Shown in pieces: positions 27,690 to 38,600 of a stretch of DNA of 64,000 nt. Position 1 is the stretch's first letter; each line of letters starts with the position of its first letter. The position numbers were made by a program, and so were the translations under genes. This stretch comes from Siphonodentalium dalli (lineage: Eukaryota > Mollusca > Scaphopoda > Gadilida > Siphonodentaliidae), in assembly GCA_032622095.1 (NCBI GenBank), contig CP136068.1, positions 62,332,025 to 62,396,024 on the forward strand. The letters run 5' to 3'. The notes under the pieces are model-generated. The model saw only the letters and a list, made by a program, of their open reading frames with translations, had not been told where the DNA came from and did no database searches.

Positions 27690-29830
27690 GTTCCTCCCTG
27701 TCCACTCTTATATGAGTTCCTGCGTGTCCCCTCTTATATGAGTTGCTCCCTGTACACTCTTATATGAGTTCCTCCCTGTCCACTCTTTTATGAGTTGCTC
27801 CCTGTCCACTCTTTTATGAGTTGCTCCCTGTCCACTCTTATATTAGTTCCTCCCTGTCCACCCATATATTAGTTCCTCCCTGTCCACTCTTATATTAGTT
27901 CCTCCCTGTCCACTCTTATATTAGTTCCTCCATGTACACTCATATATTAGTTCCTCCCTGTCCTCTCTTATGAGTTCCTCCCTGTCCACTATTATATGAG
28001 TTGCTGCCTGTCCACTCGTATGTGAGTTCCAGCCTGTCCACTCGTATATGAGTTCCAGCCTGTCCACTCTTATATGAGTTCCTGCCTGTCCACTCTTAAG
28101 AGTTCCTCCATGTCCACTCCTATGAGTTCCTCCCTGTCCACTCTTATGAGTTCCTCCCTGTCCACTCTTATATGAGTTCCTCCCTGTCCACTCTTATATG
28201 AATTCCTGCATGTCCACTCTTATATGAGTTCTTCCCTGTCCACTCTTATATGAGTTCCTCACTGTCAACTCTTATTAGTTCCTCCCTGTACACTGCTATT
28301 TGGGTTCCTGCCTGTCCACTCTTATATGAGTTCCTGCCTGTCCACTCTTATGTGAGTTCCTGCATGTCCACTCTTATATGGGTTCTTCCCTGTCCACTCT
28401 GATATGAGTTCCTCACTGTCAACTCTTATGAGTTCCTCCCTGTACATTGCTATATGAGTTCCTGCCTGTCCACTCTTATATGAGTTCCTGCCTGTCCACT
28501 CTTATATGAGTTCCTGCCTGTCCACTCTTATATGGGTTCCTCCCTGTCCACTCTTACATGAGATCCTCCCTGTCCACTCATATATGAGTTCCTCCCTGTC
28601 CACTCTTATATGAGTTCCTCCCTGTCCACTCTTATATGAGTTCTTCCCTGTCCACTCTTATATTATTTCCTCCCTGTCCTCTCTTATATGAGTTCCTCCC
28701 TGTCCACTCTTATATGAGATGCTGCCTGTCCACTCGTATATGAGTTCCAGCCTGTCCACTCTTATGAGTTCCTCCATGTCCACTCTTATGAGTTCCAGCC
28801 TGTCCACTCTTATATGAGTTCCTGACTGTCCACTCTTATGAGTTCCAGCCTGTCCACTCTTATGAGTTCCAGCCTGTCCACTCTTATAAGAGTTCCTCCC
28901 TGTCCACTCTTATATTAGTTCCTCCCTGTCCACTCTTATATTAGTTCCTCCCTGTCCACTCTTATATTATTTCCTCCCTGTCCACTCTTATATTAGTTCC
29001 TCCCTGTCCACTCTTATATTAGTTCCTCCCTGTCCACTCTTATATTAGTTCCTCCATGTACACTCATATATTAGTTCCTCCCTGTCCTCTCTTATGAGTT
29101 CCTCCCTGTCCACTATTATATGAGTTGCTGCCTGTCCACTCGTATATGAGTTCCAGCCTGTCCACTCGTATATGAGTTCCAGCCTGTCCACTCTTATATG
29201 AGTTCCTGCCTGTCCACTCGTATATGAGTTCCTGCCTGTCCACACTCTTATGAGTTTCTCCATGTCCACTCTTATGAGTTCCTCCCTGTCCACTCTTATG
29301 AGTTCCTCCCTGTCCACTCTTATATGAGTTCCAGCCTGTTCACTCTTATATGAGTTCCTGCCTGTCCACTCTTATATGAGTTCCTCCCTGTCCACTTTAT
29401 ATGAGTTCCTCCCTGTCCACTCTTATATGGGTTCCTGCCTGTCCACTCTTATATGAGTTCCCCCTTGTCCACTCTTATATGAGTTGCTCCCTGTCCATTC
29501 TTTTATGAGTTTCTCCCTGTCCACTCAAATATCAGTTCCTCCCTGACCACTCTTATATGTGTTCCTGCCTGTCCACTCTAATATGAGTTCCTCCCAGTCC
29601 ACTCTTATGAGTTCCTCCCTGTCCACTCTTATATGAGTTTCTCCATGTCCACTCTTATATGAGTTCCTGCCTGTCCACTCTTATATGAGTTCCCCCTGTC
29701 TACTCTTATGAGTTCCTCCCTGTCCAATCTTATATGAGTTCCCCCTGTCCACTCTTATATGAGTTCCTCCATGTCCACTCTTATATGAGTTCCTCCATGT
29801 CCACCCTTATATGAGTTCCTCCCTGTCTAA
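27690..29830. repeat. Truncated third copy of the 2.86 kb repeat
   Basis: Starts with the same GCGTGTCCCCTC unit (near 27722) and the TTTTATGAGTTGCTCC pair. It then jumps at about 27840 straight to the part of the copy that carries runs of CTTATATTAG units, so roughly 0.7 kb is missing. From there it follows copies 1 and 2 to about 29830, with more unit-level differences. Confidence 0.65.
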
Positions 29831-32285
29831 TCTTATATGAGTTGCTGCCTGCCACTCTTATGAGTTCATCCATGTCCACTCTTATATGAGTTCCTCCCTG
29901 TCCACTCTTATATGAGTTCCTCCCTGTCCACTCTTATATGGGTTGCTGCCTGCCACTAGTATATGAGTTCATCCATGTCCACTCTTATATGAGTTGCTGT
30001 CTGTCCACTCTTATGTGAGTTCCTCCCTGTCCACTCTTATATGAGTTGGACCTGTATACTCTTATATGAGTTCCTCCCTGTCCACTCTTATATGAGTTGC
30101 TGACTGTCCACTCTTATATGAGTTGCTGCATGTCCACTCTTATATGAATTCATCCTTGTCCACTCTTATATGAGTTCCTCCCTGTCCACTCTTATATGAC
30201 TTCCTGCCTGTCCACTCTTATATGAGTTCCTGCCTGTCCCTTCTTATATGAGTTCCAGCCTGTCCACTCTTATATGAGTTCCTGCCTGTCCACTCTTATA
30301 TGAGTTTATCCCTGTCGACTTTATATGAGTTCCTCCCTGTCCACTCTTATATGAGTTCCTGCCTGTCCACTCTTATATGAGTTCCTCCTTGTCCACTCTT
30401 ATAAGAGTTGCTCCCTGTCCATTCTTTTATGAGTTTCTCCCTGTCCACTCAAATATGAGTTCCTCCCTGACCACTCTTATATGTGTTCCTGCCTGTCCAC
30501 TCTTATATGAGTTCCTCCCAGTCCACTCTTATGAGTTCCTCACTGTCCACTCTTATATGAGTTTCTCCATGTCCACTCTTATATGAGTTCCTCCCTGACC
30601 ACTCTTATATGAGTTCCTGCCTGTCCACTCTTATATGAGTTCCCCCTGTCTACTCTTATGAGTTCCTGCCTGTCCACTCTTATATGAGTTCCCCTGTCCA
30701 CTCTTATATGAGTTCCTCATTTCCACTCTTATATGAGTTCCTCCCAGTCCACTCTTATGTGAGTTGCTGCCTGTCCACTATTATATGAGTCCCAGCCTGT
30801 CCACTCTTATATGAATTCCTGCATGTCCACTCTTATATGAGTTCTTCCCTGTCCACTCTTATATGAGTTCCTCCCTGTCAACTCTTATGAGTTCCTCCCT
30901 GTACACTGCTATATGAGTTCCTGCCTGTCCACTCGTATATGAGTTCCTGCCTGTCCACTCTTATATGAGTTCCTGCCTGTCCACTCTTATATGGGTTCCT
31001 CCCTGTCCACTCTTATATGAGTTCCTCCCTGTCCACTCTTATATGAGTTCCTCCCTGTCCACTCTTATATGAGTTCCTCCCTGTCCACTCTTATATGAGT
31101 TCCTCCCTGTCCACTCTTATATTAGTTCCTCCCTGTACACTCATATATTAGTTCCGCCATGTCCTCTCTTATATGAGTTCCTCCCTGTCCACTCTTATAT
31201 GAGTTGCTGCCTGTCCACTCGTATATGAGTTCCAGCCTGTCCACTCTTATGAGTTCCTCCATGTCCACTCTTATGAGTTCCTCCCTGTCCACTCTTATAT
31301 GAGTTCCTGCCTGTCCACTCGTATGAGTTCCAGCCTGTCCACTCTTATGAGTTCCAGCCTGTCCACTCTTATATGAGTTCCTCCCTGTCCACTCTTATAT
31401 TAGTTCCTCCCTGTCCACTCTTATATTAGTTCCTCCCTGTCCACTCTTATATTAGTTCCTCCCTGTCCACTCTTATATTAGTTCCTCCCTGTCCACTCTT
31501 ATATTAGTTCCTCCCTGTCCACTCTTATATTAGTTCCTCCATGTACACTCATATATTAGTTCCTCCCTGTCCTCTCTTATGAGTTCCTCCCTGTCCACTA
31601 TTATGTGAGTTGCTGCCTGTCCACTCGTATATGAGTTCCAGCCTGTCCACTCGTATATGAGTTCCAGCCTGTCCACTCTTATATGAGTTCCTGCCTGTCC
31701 ACTCTTATATGAGTTCCTGCCTGTCCACTATTATGAGTTCCTCCATGTCCACTCTTATGAGTACCTCCCTGTCCACTTTTATGAGTTCCTCCCTGTCCAC
31801 TCTTATATGAGTTCCTGCCTGTCCACTCTTATATGAGTTCCAGCCTGTCCACTCTTATATGAGTTCCTGCCTGTCCACTCTTATATGAGTTCCTCCCTGT
31901 CCACTTTATATGAGTTCCTCCCTGTCCACTCTTATATGAGTTCCTGCCTGTCCACTCTTATATGAGTTCCCCCTTGTCCACTCTTATATGAGTTCCCCCT
32001 TGTCCACTCTTATATGAGTTGCTCCCTGTCCATTCTTTTATGAGTTCCTCCCTGACCACTCTTATATGTGTTCCTGCCTGTCCACTCTTATATGAGTTCC
32101 TCCCAGTCCACTCTTATGAGTTCCTCCCTGTCCACTCTTATATGAGTTTCTCCATGTCCACTCTTATATGAGTTCCTCCCTGACCACTCTTATATGAGTT
32201 CCTGCCTGTCCACTCTTATATGAGTTCCCCCTGTCTACTCTTATGAGTTCCTCCCTGTCCACTCTTATGTGAGTTCCCCCTGTCC

Positions 32286-32290
32286 ACTCT
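32286..32290. repeat. Candidate target-site duplication, left (ACTCT)
   Basis: ACTCT ends the satellite immediately before the LINE and is repeated at 36415-36419, where the satellite resumes. Removing one copy and the element recreates a normal unit. The 3' copy also continues the element's own TAAAC-type tail, so part of this match could be tail microhomology. Confidence 0.5.
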
Positions 32291-32749
32291 CCAGTTTGGT
32301 CCTATCCAGATTTATTTTACTATGATTAGGCATTCAATTTGATGAATTCTTGCTCTGGTCAATTAAATACCGTACTTCGTCCACTCTTTTTACCGTTAAA
32401 AAAAAGGTAACAATATTACAGACGTCTTGGTTCGTAACTGCATGTCAATAGCATACATGTGCCGTTACATGGGATTGTTTTTTGTTTTTTTTTACTTTTT
32501 CGATATCTTGTCCCCCAGTTTTGGTGATAGTTCCAAGTAGGAACATGCCAGATTACATGTTTGTATATGTTTTTTTCAACGAACAGCTTCTTTCTTCTTG
32601 TGACTATCTGTTCCTTATGCTTCTTTCTCAGACCAAAACAAAATATTATGAGTATTACTTTGTTCGCATGATTGTTGAAATAATTCATTCGATAGTTGTG
32701 TATTGTGCAGTTCCTTGCCTCCTGTTTGTCCTATTATGTAATTTGAATT
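32291..32749 (+). other. LINE 5' leader, no recognised gene
   Basis: AT-rich sequence before the ORF2 start, with A8 (32398-32406) and T-rich (about 32477-32500) tracts. A 94-codon open frame at 32482-32766 has no ATG start (TTG only, in frame with TAG at 32449). It is mostly hydrophobic and phenylalanine-rich from the T tracts and matches nothing I know of ORF1 proteins (no zinc knuckle, esterase or coiled coil). I read this as 5' UTR or the remains of a 5'-truncated ORF1 region. Confidence 0.5.
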
Positions 32750-32905
32750 ATGAGTATAGATATTAGTCAGTACAGGCAGGCAGTGGGACTGTTCAGTGCG
32801 CAATTGGGAGTGAGTTTTCAACGACTTAATGACTCAAATCATAAATCAGTTTTTGTGTATTTTATGGCTATACGGTTGATTATTCTACTTATTTTAATGT
32901 CTGGA

Positions 32906-32929
32906 AATGTGAAACCGAACCCAGGACCT
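32906..32929 (+). other. Degenerate 2A-like NPGP motif
   Basis: Codons 53-60 read NVKPNPGP directly after a hydrophobic run (MAIRLIILLILMSG, codons 39-52). 2A ribosome-skipping peptides have the consensus D-V/I-E-x-N-P-G-P, and 2A-like sequences are known near the N termini of APE-type LINE proteins. Here NPGP is intact, but the D and E positions are N and K, so skipping is doubtful. The motif supports CR1/L2-type affinity whether or not it is active. Confidence 0.6.
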
Positions 32930-33397
32930 AATTCGTATCAGTCTGAAATATCCACGGTGTCCATATTTCATTATAACATAAGAAGTATTAGGAATAAACT
33001 AGATTCCATTAAAGAAGACGTTGAGGATCACGATATTGTTTGTTTTAGTGAGACACACTTAGACGCTAATTTTCCAAACGATAAATTACTAATACCTAAC
33101 TTCTTTTCACCAGTAAGGCATGATTTTAGCAGCCACGGGGGAGGCATATGTGTATACTTTGAAAGAAATATGTATCATAAACAATTGCGTGACTTTAATT
33201 CAGATGATGATATTCTATGGTTTGAGGTAGGAGTTAAGGAAAAATGTATCCTTTGTGTGGCATATAGATCGCAGCGAGAGAGTAGTGATGGTTTCTGGAA
33301 ATGTTTGGATGAAAGCATTGAAAAAGCATTAGATATTAATCCATCTTTAGTAATAGTAGGCGACCTCAATTGTAACCTTCTAAAAAATGGCACCCTT

Positions 33398-33400
33398 TAG
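33398..33400 (+). other. Premature TAG in LINE ORF2
   Basis: In-frame amber codon at codon 217, inside the endonuclease just after GDLN. The same frame continues with QLMSKYSLRN and reaches the SDH motif, so this is a point nonsense change and not a domain boundary. Confidence 0.9.
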
Positions 33401-34150
33401 CAATTAATGAGCAAATATTCATTAAGGAACGTTATAGAAGAACCAACCAGAATAACTAGAACAACTGCAACCCTGATTGACCCAATTATAGTTAGCGATA
33501 CTGTAAGTGTAGCTAATTGGTCAACCCATGATCTTGGTGTTTCTGATCATCTTAGTACCTTAGCAGAAATAACTTTGAAACGCAGTAAAAATTCAAATGG
33601 TAAGCTCCAAGTTTGGAATTATAACAAAGCTGATTTCAATAGAATGAATCGGGAACTACTCCAACTAGATTGGGATTATTTACTTGGGGAATCGACTGAT
33701 ATTAACGAGGCAGTCAAAATATTTACAACAAAGTTCATGCTCATCGCTAGATCATCTATCCCAAATTATAACATAACTGTAAGAAATAATGACAAACCAT
33801 GGTTTAATAGCGAGCTCAGAAGACACTGTAGGATTAGAGATCGATTGAGAGCAAAAGCTCTCAAACAAAAAACACCCCATGCTTGGGCCAGATTCAAAAC
33901 TGCCAGAAATAAGGTCAACAATATGAAAAAAACAGCGAAACGTGCCTTCATGAAATCACTTGATACAATCTTGACATTGAATCATAATCCTAAAAAAATT
34001 TGGAAGGTCACTAAGCAACTACTGAACAATTTCGCGACAGTTCGGGGCATACCTAACTTAGAATATAATGGAACTATTGCAGAGAGTGATGGGGATAAGG
34101 CCGAAATAATAAATAAAGTATTTGTTCAAAACAGCTTTCTTGACGACTCA

Positions 34151-34153
34151 TGA
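34151..34153 (+). other. Premature TGA in LINE ORF2
   Basis: In-frame opal codon at codon 468, between endonuclease and RT. Coding-like sequence resumes immediately in the same frame and leads into the RT region (KKLPINKACGHDGI). An apparent RT start at 34235 is only a TTG codon within this frame and not a real initiation site. Confidence 0.9.
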
Positions 34154-36335
34154 CACGCTCTGCCTCTTTTTCAACCAAAAACATCCAATTACATAGGATC
34201 GTTAACCACCACCGAGGATGAGGTCATCGCAATTTTGAAAAAATTACCAATTAATAAAGCATGTGGACATGATGGAATAACAAATAGGATGATCAAAGAG
34301 ACGAGTTCTGGAATATGTAAACCTCTTTGTAAAATTATTAATATGTCACTTAAATCAGGTCAATTTCCTGACCTATGGAAGAAGGCTGATGTGATACCAA
34401 TTTTTAAGAAAGGTAGCCCATATGAAGTGAACAATTATAGACCAGTATCACTTTTATGTTGTCTCAGTAAGGTACTGGAGAAAATAGTATTCAAAGAAGT
34501 ATATTCCCATTTGAATAATAATAACCTTATTTATGGATACCAATCGGGGTTCCTACCTAATCATAGCACGGAATCTCAACTTATTGAACTAGTACATGAT
34601 ATTACCCAGTCCTTCGATAAAGGTCTTACCACATGTGGTATCTTTTGTGATATATCAAAGGCATTTGATAAAGTTTGGCACAAAGGTCTTCTTTTTAAAT
34701 TGGAACGCTATGGTATAGTTGGAAACTTACTTGAGTGGTTTAGAAGCTATATTCACCAACGTCAACAAAGGACAAGAGTTGGATCGTCTAACTCTTCGTA
34801 CAAATATGTGGAATCTGGAGTGCCTCAAGGATATATTCTTGGACCCATTATGTTTCTTATATACATAAATGATATCGCAGATGGTATATCATCAGCTACA
34901 AGATTATTTGCAGATGATACCTGTTTGACCTTTAGTGATAAAGACATATCTAATATTGAAAATGTAATGAATAATGACTTAAGTAGGATTGATGATTGGG
35001 CAAAAAAATGGTTAGTGACCTTTAATAGTAGTAAGACTGAAACAATGCTCTATGCTCACTCAAAAAGTCCATTGAAACCATCACTTATCTTTGGTAATGA
35101 TATTCTCGATTTTTCTAAGTCACATAAACATTTAGGTCTTGAATTTTATGACAACTACTCATGGGACATCTATATCGACTCGGTTTGTAAAAAAGCATAT
35201 GGTAGGTTATCCCAGATGAGGAAATTAAAATTTACACTAAATAGACAAACTCTTGAAATCATGTATCTAACTTATATCCGACCATTGCTCGAGTATGCAA
35301 GTCCAGTGTGGTTTGGGGCACCAAAATACATCTTAGATAAACTTGACGATGTGCAATATGACGCGGCTAGGATTGTTACAGGCTGCACCAGGTCAACATC
35401 GAAAATAAAACTTTTGTTTGAATTGGGTTGGGATTTACTTTCGGACAGAAGATATGTGAGAAGAATGTGCTTATTCCATAAGATCTATAACGATAAAAAA
35501 CCAAAATTCTTATATGAAACAATTCCCCCTCGAATTGAAGAAATAACAGATCATGATGTTAGGAACAAGAGGGACTTGGCCACATTGGGGGGTTTCACAT
35601 CAACATTTAAAGCTACCTTCTTTCCTCGATGCGTCACTGATTGGAATAAAATAAAGCATGATATTCGCTCAAAACCATTACCAGCCTTTAGAGATAGTAT
35701 AAAACTTAAAATTTATAAGCCACCTGGATATTTTTATTATGGAAATAGGAAACTTAATATATTACACTGTCGAATACGTTGTGGTTGTAGTGAATTGCGC
35801 AGTGATATGCATCATAACCATATCTCCCCAACCCCAACTTGTGATTGTGGATACGCCAAAGAAGATGCCTTTCATTACTTTTTTGTATGTCCACTATATC
35901 AGCAAGCTAGGATAAAACTAACCGAGGCCCTGGCAAAATATGAAAATGTTTCAGCTTTCACATTGCTTTTTGGCAATCCTAACTTACCATATGAAGAAAA
36001 TGTTAATATTTACATGAGAGCTCAAGATTTCATACGCACCTCAGGACTGTTCAACTAAGTATAAATACACAATCACAATTCGCTCCGTATACCAAGACGT
36101 TGGCATGTTTCGGCAATCATGTGAACAAGGGATGGATGTAATGGTCTTCTTCTTCTTATTCTCTCCTATTTCTCCTCTCTCCTATCTCCTGTCTACTACC
36201 CTGCCTCCTTCACCTACTGTCTCATCTTTGGTTTTTTCAATTTATCTGGCTGTTTCCCTTTAATATTTAGTTACTACTTATTTTGTATGCTTATGTTATT
36301 TTGTTTGTCATGTGTTACGTTACTTTGTTTGGAGA

Positions 36336-36371
36336 GGAGGGAATATTAAGTGCCTTGCGCACTTGTCCTCC
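36336..36371 (+). other. Conserved-type 3' stem-loop of the LINE
   Basis: Two nested pairings: AAGTGC (36348-36353) with GCACTT (36359-36364) around the loop CTTGC, enclosed by GGAGG (36336-36340) with CCTCC (36367-36371). It lies about 45 bp from the 3' end, where CR1/L2-group elements carry an RT-recognition hairpin. Function is inferred from position and shape only. Confidence 0.6.
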
Positions 36372-36394
36372 AATCCATTTGCTATGTTTAGAGC

Positions 36395-36400
36395 AATAAA
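36395..36400 (+). terminator. Polyadenylation signal AATAAA of the LINE
   Basis: Canonical AATAAA 14 bp before the end of the element, in sense orientation. Confidence 0.65.
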
Positions 36401-36414
36401 ATATGTTAAACTAA

Positions 36415-36419
36415 ACTCT
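36415..36419. repeat. Candidate target-site duplication, right (ACTCT)
   Basis: Pairs with ACTCT at 32286-32290. The satellite continues from here as ACTCTTATATGAG in normal phase. Confidence 0.5.
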
Positions 36420-38282
36420 TATATGAGTTCCTCCATGTCCACTCTTATATGAGTTCCTCCATGTCCCCCCTTATATGAGTTCCTCCCTGTCCAATCTTAT
36501 ATGAGTTGCTGCCTGCCACTCGTATATGAGTTCATCCATGTCCACTCTTATATGAGTTGATGTCTGTCCACACTTATATGAGTTCCTCCCTGTCCACTCT
36601 TATGAATTGCTGACTGTCCACTCTTATATGAGTTCCTTGTCCACTCTTATATGAGTTCCTCCCTGTCAACTCAAATATGAGTTCCTCCCTGACCACTCTT
36701 ATATGTGTTCCTGCCTGTCCACTCTTATATGAGTTCCTCCCAGTCCACTCTTATGAGTTCCTCCCTGTCCACTCTTATATGAGTTTCTCCATGTCCACTC
36801 TTATATGAGTTCCTCCCTGACCACTATTATATGAGTTCCTGCCAGTCCACTCTTATATGAGTTCCCCTTGTCTACTCTTATGAGTTCCTCCCTGTCCACT
36901 CTTATATGAGTTCCCCTGTCCACTCGTATATGAGTTCCTCATTTCCACTCTTATATGAGTTCCTCCCAGTCCACTCTTATATGAGGTGCTCACTGTCCAC
37001 TATTATATGAGTCCCAGCCTGTCCACTCTTATATGAATTCCTGCATGTCCACTCTTATATGAGTTCTTCCCTGTCCACTCTTATATGAGTTCCTCCCTGT
37101 CAACTCTTATAAGTTCCTCCCTGTACACTGCTATATGAGTTCCTGCCTGTCCACTCTTATTTGAGTTCCTGCCTGTCCACTCTTATATGAGTTCCTGCCT
37201 GTCCACTCTTATATGGGTTCCTCCCTGTCCACTCTTATATGAGTTCCCCCCTGTCCACTCTTATATGAGTTCCTCCCTGTCCACTCTTATATGAGTTCCT
37301 CCCTGTCCACTCTTATATTAGTTCCTCCGTGTCCACTCTTATATTAGTTCCTCCCTGTACACTCATATATTAGTTCCTCCCTGTCCTCTCTTATATGAGT
37401 TCCTCCCTGTCCACTCTTATATGAGATGCTGCCTGTCCACTCGTATATGAGTTCCAGCCTGTCCACTCTTATGAGTTCCTCCATGTCCACTCTTATGAGT
37501 TCCTCCCTGTCCACTCTTATATGAGTTCATGCCTGTCCACTCTTATGAGTTCCAGCCTGTCCACTCTTATATGAGTTCCTCATTTCCACTCTTATATGAG
37601 TTCCTCCCAGTCCACTCTTATATGAGTTGCTGCCTGTCCACTATTATATGAGTCCCAGCCTGTCCACTCTTATATGAATTCCTGCATGTCCACTCTTATA
37701 TGAGTTCTTCCCTGTCCACTCTTATATGAGTTCCTCCCTGTCAACTCTTATGAGTTCCTCCCTGTACACTGCTATATGAGTTCCTGCCTGTCCACTCTTA
37801 TATGAGTTCCTGCCTGTCCACTCTTATATGAGTTCCTGCCTGTCCACTCTAATATGAGTTCCTGCCTGTCCACTCTTATGAGTTCCTCCATGTCCACTCT
37901 TATGAGTACCTCCCTGTCCACTCTTATGAGTTCCTCCCTGTCCACTCTTATATGAGTTCCTGCCTGTCCACTCTTATATGAGTTCCAGCCTGTCCACTCT
38001 TATATGAGTTCCTGCCTGTCCACTCTTATATGAGTTCCTCCCTGTCCACTTTATATGAGTTCCTCCCTGTCCACTCTTATATGTGTTCCTGCCTGTCCAC
38101 TCTTATATGAGTTCTTCCCAGTCCACTCTTATGAGTTCCTCCCTGTCCACTCTTATATGAGTTTCTCCATGTCCACTCTTATATGAGTTCCTCCCTGACC
38201 AATCTTATATGAGTTCATGCCTGTCCACTCTTATATAAGTTCCCCCTGTCTACTCTTGTGAGTTCCTCCCTGTCCACTTTTA
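36415..38282. repeat. 26-bp satellite array between LINE and AT-rich insertion
   Basis: Same unit and orientation as the left block, with a comparable mix of 26- and 24-bp units. It includes the GATGTCTG unit (36557) and the CATTTCC unit (36942, 37580) that also mark the right half, so this part is closer in variant content to 44-63 kb than to 1-15 kb. I see no gene. Confidence 0.96.
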
Positions 38283-38291
38283 TATATATAT

Positions 38292-38298
38292 CTTTATT
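38292..38298 (-). terminator. AATAAAG polyadenylation-like signal (minus strand)
   Basis: CTTTATT on + reads AATAAAG on the minus strand, directly followed by (AT)n at the edge of the insertion. The same arrangement occurs in the scraps at 6426 and 14398. Confidence 0.4.
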
Positions 38299-38504
38299 CC
38301 TCCATATAATGAAGAGCATATATATAAACATTATAAATAAATTGAGAACACAAATACATCCTGCATGCAGGAATTTGGCTATACAATATATAGGGTTATA
38401 TAATTTGACTGACAAAGACAAATACGAACATATTTGAGGGCATATAAGTATGTATACCCTCACGAGCACCGGCACGATCACACATCCGCACATTCACATA
38501 CACG

Positions 38505-38600
38505 CCCACCCTCACATACATACATACACATAGATACACACATACATACATATACATACACATGTATATACTCATATATACATATATATACGAAAATATA
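38505..38600. repeat. CA/TA-rich microsatellite
   Basis: Imperfect tandem ACAT/ACAC tetranucleotides grading into TATATACA, inside the 828-bp insertion. This low-complexity sequence explains the overlapping open frames in several frames here. Confidence 0.8.

Larger units (their letters stand above)
1..32290. repeat. 26-bp satellite array, left block
   Basis: Head-to-tail 26-bp units without interruption apart from two ~25-bp scraps near 6426 and 14398. Each unit has the 19-nt core GTCCACTCTTATATGAGTT and a 7-nt segment that varies (CCTCCCT, CCTGCCT, GCTGCCT, CCAGCCT, CCTCCAT, CATCCAT, CCTCATT and others). Common length variants are 24 bp (core CTTATGAG, one TA lost) and 25 bp (TGCCACTC for TGTCCACTC). 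Recurrent core variants include CTTATATTAG, ACTCGTATATG, ACTATTATATG and ACTCATATATTAG. The consensus has about 46% GC, no CpG and 19 pyrimidines of 26 on +. All units point the same way. I see no gene, RNA or promoter in this block. It begins inside the array, so its left limit is unknown. Confidence 0.97.
32750..36058 (+). pseudogene. LINE ORF2: APE endonuclease / reverse transcriptase, two in-frame stops
   Basis: One frame runs from ATG at 32750 to TAA at 36056, 1102 codons, broken only by TAG at 33398 (codon 217) and TGA at 34151 (codon 468). There is no frameshift: the three open segments share one frame. Codons 33-60 hold a hydrophobic stretch and then NVKPNPGP, a degenerate 2A-like motif. 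The APE endonuclease follows: N76 in HYNIRSI, E101 in SETHLD, GDLN at 204-207, and SDH at 265-267 after the first stop. The RT lies at about 515-790: ADVIPIFKKG 546-555, NYRPVSLL 562-569, catalytic D634 in DISKAFD, GVPQGY 690-695 (usually GVPQGS), and FADD 720-723 with both Asp present. A C-terminal CxC-x8-H-x4-C knuckle (1031-1047) is intact. The product would nick the target and reverse-transcribe LINE RNA (target-primed reverse transcription). Both stops could come from single C-to-T changes, so this is a young but dead copy. Confidence 0.93.
32291..36414 (+). mobile_element. CR1/L2-like non-LTR retrotransposon (LINE), 4.1 kb
   Basis: Non-satellite insertion in sense orientation. In order: about 460 bp leader, an ORF2 frame of 1102 codons coding an APE-type endonuclease and a reverse transcriptase, a 356-bp 3' region with a hairpin and AATAAA, and a terminal TAAACTAA. 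There is no LTR, no integrase and no long poly(A). Protein motifs (SETHLD, SDH, NYRPVSLL, DISKAFD, GVPQG, FADD, C-terminal CxC-H-C) place it in the CR1/L2/Jockey group, and I favour CR1/L2. No recognisable ORF1 lies upstream, so the element is 5'-truncated or of a type without a clear ORF1. The array phase is continuous across it, with ACTCT on both sides. It is not present in any of the duplicated satellite blocks. Confidence 0.92.
36059..36414 (+). other. LINE 3' UTR
   Basis: After the TAA comes a pyrimidine-rich stretch (about 36146-36212, repeated CTCC/TCTC), then AT-rich sequence, a hairpin (36336-36371), AATAAA (36395-36400) and the terminal TAAACTAA before the satellite. This is the usual arrangement for CR1-group elements, where a 3' stem-loop plus a short terminal repeat is recognised by the RT instead of a long poly(A). 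Confidence 0.75.

Noticed and set aside
24001-29317. Repeated minus-strand frames at 24001, 26840 and 29045 with nearly identical 83-90 residue products
   Set aside because: They sit at matching positions of the 2.86 kb copies. The similarity is that of the DNA, with no sign of codon-level constraint.
32416-32821. Minus-strand frames over the LINE leader (32416-32688, 32615-32821) and the plus frame 32482-32766
   Set aside because: They lack domains, and the plus frame lacks an ATG and is driven by T tracts. None resembles a LINE ORF1.
33175-33951. Minus-strand frames at 33175-33393 and 33766-33951
   Set aside because: They are antisense shadows of the ORF2 coding frame.
32750-36058. Three separate genes (32750-33400, 33407-34153, 34235-36058)
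   Set aside because: All three lie in the same frame and are separated only by single stop codons. Endonuclease motifs continue across the first stop and the linker into RT across the second, so they are one broken ORF.
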